From: Ryuthela nishihirai
Lineage: Eukaryota; Arthropoda; Arachnida; Araneae; Heptathelidae
Reading direction: 5' to 3'
DNA length: 64,000 nt
NCBI GenBank assembly: GCA_038380435.1
Contig: JAWZYU010000001.1
Span: 18,642,001-18,706,000, forward strand
A program made the translations under genes and the position numbers. Each line of letters begins with the position of its first letter. Within the stretch, counting starts at the first letter, position 1. The notes beneath the pieces were generated by a model. That model made no database searches. It was not told the origin of the DNA and saw nothing but the letters and a program-made list of their open reading frames with translations. Positions 62,659 to 64,000 of this stretch are shown piece by piece.

Positions 62659-64000
62659 AATTAATGAAAGGTTTCTTTCAGCAAAATTTCAGACAAGCGT
62701 TAAAGAGTTGAATGCTATCTGCTGTTATGCCCCCACTGAGGATGCCGATGAGGATGAGAAGGATAGGTTTTATGAACAACTTCAGGATATTTTGAATTCT
62801 GTCAAGAAAGAAGATATTAACCTTGTTCTTGGTGACTTCAATGCCAAAGTTGGTACTGACTCTGACCTTTGGGGAGGAGTAATAGGCCCTTTTGGTATTG
62901 GTAGCTGCAATGGCAATGGGCAACGTCTCCTATAAGTTTTAGAATAACTAACACTTATTAAAAACTCCGCGACATACATAAGTACACATGGATTTCACGA
63001 GATGGGCTGCATAAGAATATGATTGATTACATATTAATTAACAGCAAATGGGCTAGTTCTGTTAGGAATACAAAGGCATATACGGGAGCTGAAATTGGAT
63101 CTGACCATTACCTTGTTAAAAGTGTCTTGTAAGTTAAACTTAAAAAGTGTTGTGCTGCTTCCGTATAAAAAATTTACTTTTAATACGGAAGCTCTGAAAG
63201 ATCCAGTTATAGCTAAAGCTTACCATGATAGGTTACCTAGTCATTATGACAGTCATGGTATGCTTACTACTGAAGTTGATGATGAATGGGATCATTTAAA
63301 CAGGCTTTCTTGGAAACTAACAGTACACTTTTAGGAAAAAAGGAGCAGAGGAGGCTGAAATATCTGAGTGATAAGGCACTTGAGCTTATTTCGGAAAGAA
63401 AGAACTGCAGGAATGTCCTTAATCAATACCCTACTAGTCCTGATAGAAAGCATTACAGAGAACTTAATAAACGTGTAAAAGATCAGTTAGTTGCTGATAA
63501 GAATCTTTGACTTGATGGTTTGTCTGACAAAGCTGAGGAAGCAGTTAGACAGCACAACAGCAGAGAGCTGTACCAGATAGTTAATATTTTTGTGTGGACA
63601 GGTATACAAGGATTGAAGGATAAACAAGGTAAGGTTATAGAAGGTGAGGATTCTGTCATGGCTAGGTGGGCTGAGCATTTCAGTGATGTTCTAAACAATG
63701 TTGTTACTTCTACTCCCATTGTTTGTAATGATGATAGATGCATTGGCGGCTTTAATGTTGAACCTATAACACAATCTGAAGTTATTTTGGCTGTTTCTAA
63801 ACTTAAACTACATAAATCCCCAGGGGTAGATGAAATTACTACGGAAATGCTTAGAGCTATGAATGTTTCGGTTACCACTTGGATGACTGAAATTCTGAAT
63901 CTCTTTTATGATAAAGGCATGGTTCCTACGGATTTTACAAGAGCTATTGTTATCGATATTTTCAAAAAAGGTGATCGCAGTTCTTGTGATAACTATAGGG
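62659..64000 (+). mobile_element. LINE copy 6: endonuclease to reverse transcriptase, runs off the window
   Basis: Plus strand, 5'-truncated at INERFLSAKF. Endonuclease text: LNAICCYAPTEDADEDEKDR, NLVLGDFNAKVGTDSDLWGG (GDFNA motif), NMIDYILINSKWASS and SDHYLVKSVL. Connector: KYLSDKALELISERKNCRNV, KHYRELNKRVKDQLVADKNL, DKAEEAVRQHNSRELYQIVN. Reverse transcriptase start: VMARWAEHFSDVLNN, KLHKSPGVDEITTEMLRAMN, FKKGDRSSCDNYRG at the last base. Frameshifts at about 62935, 63130, 63330 and 63510 make it inactive. The other copies show what should follow. Confidence 0.9.

Overview
This is a piece of animal nuclear genome, not a microbial or plasmid sequence. It is AT-rich, has almost no long reading frames, and carries intron-type splice signals, AATAAA signals, tRNA-derived SINEs, non-LTR retrotransposons, Tc1/mariner and hAT-type DNA elements and a Polinton/Maverick fragment. 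The element mix fits an arthropod. A chelicerate (spider-like) is my best guess, from the general look of the secreted-protein exon at 43.6-44.8 kb and the DUF4817-type transposases. That guess is inference, not proof.

Two SINE families dominate. SINE-A (about 385 bp, roughly 30 full or partial copies) has a head resembling elongator tRNA-Met, a GC-rich body, and a tail ending in short AACCC/AATCC repeats instead of poly(A). SINE-B (about 195 bp) has a Ser-like tRNA head. At 14.4-16.6 kb the SINE-B head alone is multiplied into a tandem satellite of about 34 units of 62-63 bp, each keeping A-box and B-box sequence. This is the most unusual structure in the window. One non-LTR retrotransposon family (APE-type endonuclease plus reverse transcriptase, GAT-rich 3' tail) is present as several broken copies and is a plausible source of SINE mobilisation.

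Layout. 0-4.2 kb: low-complexity and degenerate simple repeats. 4.2-7.06 kb: two 560-bp inverted arms around two unrecognised protein-like frames. 8-14 kb: SINEs, a complete but dead Tc1 element, a second dead Tc1-like transposase and a hAT-type MITE. 14.3-16.6 kb: tRNA-head satellite. 17-29 kb: SINEs, minisatellites, a LINE copy. 29.3-30.9 kb: a 500-residue repeat protein with a poly(A) signal, abutting a LINE copy. 35.2-38.4 kb: a 3.2-kb composite inserted in a LINE, bounded by Tc1-like ends and TA duplications, holding hairpins, a Polinton integrase piece and a DUF4817 transposon. 43.6-44.8 kb: an exon of a probable secreted or membrane host protein. 46.9-48.7 kb: a decayed Polinton/adintovirus-like fragment with integrase and PC4-like modules. 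49.6-51.7 kb: the inverted counterpart of the DUF4817 block. 52-62 kb: SINEs, minisatellite, hAT MITE, a LINE with a twin-priming inversion. 62.7 kb to the end: another LINE copy running off the window.

Only two loci look like retained host coding sequence (29.3-30.9 and 43.6-44.8 kb), with weaker candidates at 5.5-6.5, 8.9-9.2 and 11.9-12.1 kb. No rRNA gene, intact tRNA gene or CRISPR array was seen.
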